In this document: positions 61,840-64,000 of the stretch, in pieces
Layout of the letters: the number at the start of each line of letters is the position of its first letter
How positions within the stretch are numbered: position 1 is the stretch's first letter
Source: Polyodon spathula
Taxonomy: Eukaryota > Chordata > Actinopteri > Acipenseriformes > Polyodontidae
Assembly: GCF_017654505.1 (NCBI RefSeq)
Contig: NC_054553.1
Span: 562,001 to 626,000 of the forward strand
DNA: 64,000 nt
Reading direction: 5' to 3'
Program-made: the position numbers and the translations under genes
Notes under the pieces: generated by a model
The model's input: the letters and a program-made list of their open reading frames with translations, nothing else
What the model was told of the DNA's origin: nothing
Databases searched by the model: none

Positions 61840-63775
61840 GCTCACAGTGCTAGTACAATCATACCGCTCACAGCGCTGGCACAATCATACCGCTCACAGC
61901 GCTGGCACAATCATACCGCTCACAACGCTGGCACAATCATACCGCTCACAGCGCTGGCACAATCATACCGCTCACAGCGCTGGCACAATCATACCGCTCA
62001 CAGCGCTAGCACAATCATACCCCTCACAGCGCTGGCACAATCATACCGCTCACAGCGCTGGCACAATCATACCGCTCACAGCGCTGGCACAATCATACCG
62101 CTCACAGCGCTAGCACAATCATACCCCTCACAGCGCTGGCACAATCATACCGCTCACAGCGCTAGCACAATCATACCGCTCACAGCGCTGGCACAATCAT
62201 ACCGCTCACAGCGCTGGCACAATCATACCGCTCACAGCGCTGGCACAATCATACCGCTCACAGCGCTAGCACAATCATACCGCTCACAGCGCTAGCACAA
62301 TCATACCGCTCACAGCGCTAGCACAATCATACCGCTCACAGCGCTAGCACAATCATACCGCTCACAGCGCTGGCACAATCATACCGCTCACAGCGCTGGC
62401 ACAATCATACCCCTCACAATCATACCGCTCACAGCGCTAGCACAATCATACCGCTCACAGCGCTAGCACAATCATACCGCTCACAGCGCTAGCACAATCA
62501 TATCGCTCACAGCGCTGGCACAATCATACCGCTCACAGCGCTAGCACAATCATACCGCTCACAGCGCTAGCACAATCATACCGCTCACAGCGCTAGCACA
62601 ATCATACCGCTCACAGCGCTGGCACAATCATACCGCTCACAGCGCTAGCACAATCATACCGCTCACAGCGCTAGCACAATCATACCGCTCACAGCGCTAG
62701 CACAATCATACCGCTCACAGCGCTGGCACAATCATACCGCTCACAGCGCTAGCACAATCATACCGCTCACAGCGCTGGCACAATCATACCGCTCACAGCG
62801 CTAGCACAATCATACCGCTCACAGCGCTAGCACAATCATACCGCTCACAGCGCTGGCACAATCATACCGCTCACAGCGCTAGCACAATCATACCGCTCAC
62901 AGCGCTGGCACAATCATACCGCTCACAGCGCTAGCACAATCATACCGCTCACAGCGCTGGCATAATCATACCGCTCACAGCGCTAGCACAATCATACCGC
63001 TCACAGCGCTGGCATAATCATACCGCTCACAGCGCTAGCACAATCATACCGCTCACAGCGCTGGCATAATCATACCGCTCACAGCGCTAGCATAATCATA
63101 CCGCTCACAGCGCTAGCATAATCATACCGCTCACAGCGCTAGCATAATCATACCGCTCACAGCGCTAGCATAATCATACCGCTCACAGCGCTAGCATAAT
63201 CATACCGCTCACAGCGCTAGCATAATCATACCGCTCACAGCGCTAGCACAATCATACCGCTCACAGCGCTAGCATAATCATATCGCTCACAGCGCTAGCA
63301 CAATCATACCGCTCACAATCATACCGCTCACAGCGCTAGCACAATCATACCGCTCACAGCGCTAGCATAATCATACCGCTCACAGCGCTAGCACAATCAT
63401 ACCGCTCACAGCGCTAGCATAATCATACCGCTCACAGCGCTAGCATAATCATACCCCTCACAGCGCTAGCACAATCATACCGCTCACAGCGCTAGCACAA
63501 TCATACCGCTCACAGCGCTAGCATAATCATACCCCTCACAGCGCTAGCACAATCATACCGCTCACAGCGCTAGCACAATCATACCGCTCACAGCGCTAGC
63601 ATAATCATAACGCTCACAGCGCTAGCACAATCATACCGCTCACAGCGCTAGCATAATCATACAATCATACGCTCACAGCGCTAGCATAATCATATATCGC
63701 TAGCACATAACGCTCACAGCGCTGGCAAATCATACCGCTCACAGCGCTAGCATAATCATATCGCTCACAGTGCTT
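61840..63775. repeat. 26-bp minisatellite array, about 73 copies
   Basis: Units read CGCTCACAGCGCTAGCACAA plus TCATAC. Two positions vary: GCTGGC or GCTAGC, and GCACAATC or GCATAATC. GGCACA dominates on the left, AGCACA mixes in the middle and AGCATA dominates on the right; between about 62,870 and 63,080 units alternate with a 52-bp period. A few truncated junctions (62,408-62,420; 63,310; 63,660-63,730) mark internal deletions. Each unit has the palindrome AGCGCT. Confidence 0.97.
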
Positions 63776-64000
63776 GTACATACAAACCCGTAGTCGAATA
63801 ATACGGCATCTTCGTTTTACATCACTAGGGGGCCCCGTAGCACAACCGAAAAGCATTACATTCCTTTAAACTTATCGCACCCGGGTATGTTTATTTATTA
63901 TTTTATTTCCACAGTGGCGTTCAGTTATTTTTTATTTGTTTGTTGTTGTTGTTATATTTCTTAAGAACATTCTTACCTTGTCATCTGTGTTTTGTATTCG
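63776..64000. other. Unique sequence at the right edge
   Basis: No exon or repeat family recognised. AT-rich after 63,890. Confidence 0.4.

Noticed and set aside
61789..62295. 168-codon repetitive frame
   Set aside because: Product of the 26-bp array; three units (78 bp) restore the frame, so stops are avoided by chance until a variant unit appears.

Overview
The window looks like nuclear DNA of a ray-finned fish, probably a non-teleost lineage such as sturgeon, paddlefish, gar or bowfin. The reasons are vertebrate split genes with GT-AG introns, a goose-type lysozyme of the fish type without a signal peptide, an Angel-like foldback element, tRNA-derived SINE fragments and many microsatellites and minisatellites. 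No bacterial, phage or CRISPR feature was seen. The species cannot be fixed from the sequence alone.

Layout. Positions 1-26,450 hold no recognisable protein-coding gene: AT-rich intergenic DNA with small tandem repeats, a foldback element, CTCF-like motifs, one CpG-rich block with clustered MEIS-like motifs (17.2-17.5 kb) and a 1.7-kb minisatellite (21.65-23.35 kb). On the minus strand at 26.6-28.15 kb lies a broken iduronate-2-sulfatase (IDS) copy: exon 2, exon 8 and exon 9 equivalents survive, exons 3-7 (with the catalytic cysteine) are missing, and there are two frameshifts. Head-to-head with it on the plus strand is a complete five-exon g-type lysozyme gene (30.75-35.17 kb, 185 aa) with a TATA box. 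About 1.7 kb downstream, also on plus, begins a CRACD-family gene (DUF4592, actin-capping-protein regulators): a putative 5'UTR exon ends at 36,924 and eleven coding exons at 47.8-58.8 kb encode 932 aa. Every splice junction could be placed, and the summed exons give an uninterrupted frame for both the lysozyme and the CRACD-like gene.

The right end is dominated by satellite-like arrays: a 33-bp array in the putative 3'UTR of the CRACD-like gene (59.1-60.4 kb) and a 26-bp array (61.8-63.8 kb) with a directional gradient of variants.

The genes are not an operon and have no shared pathway: lysozyme is innate immunity, IDS is lysosomal glycosaminoglycan breakdown, CRACD is actin regulation. Their linkage is of evolutionary interest because human LYG1/LYG2 and CRACDL are at 2q11.2 while IDS and KIAA1210 (another CRACD relative) are on Xq. 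I did not find a previously undescribed biological system. The best leads are the IDS pseudogene, the duplicated lysozyme core promoter, the long hairpin in lysozyme intron 1, the minisatellite placed between two poly(A) signals, and the candidate enhancer at 17.3 kb.
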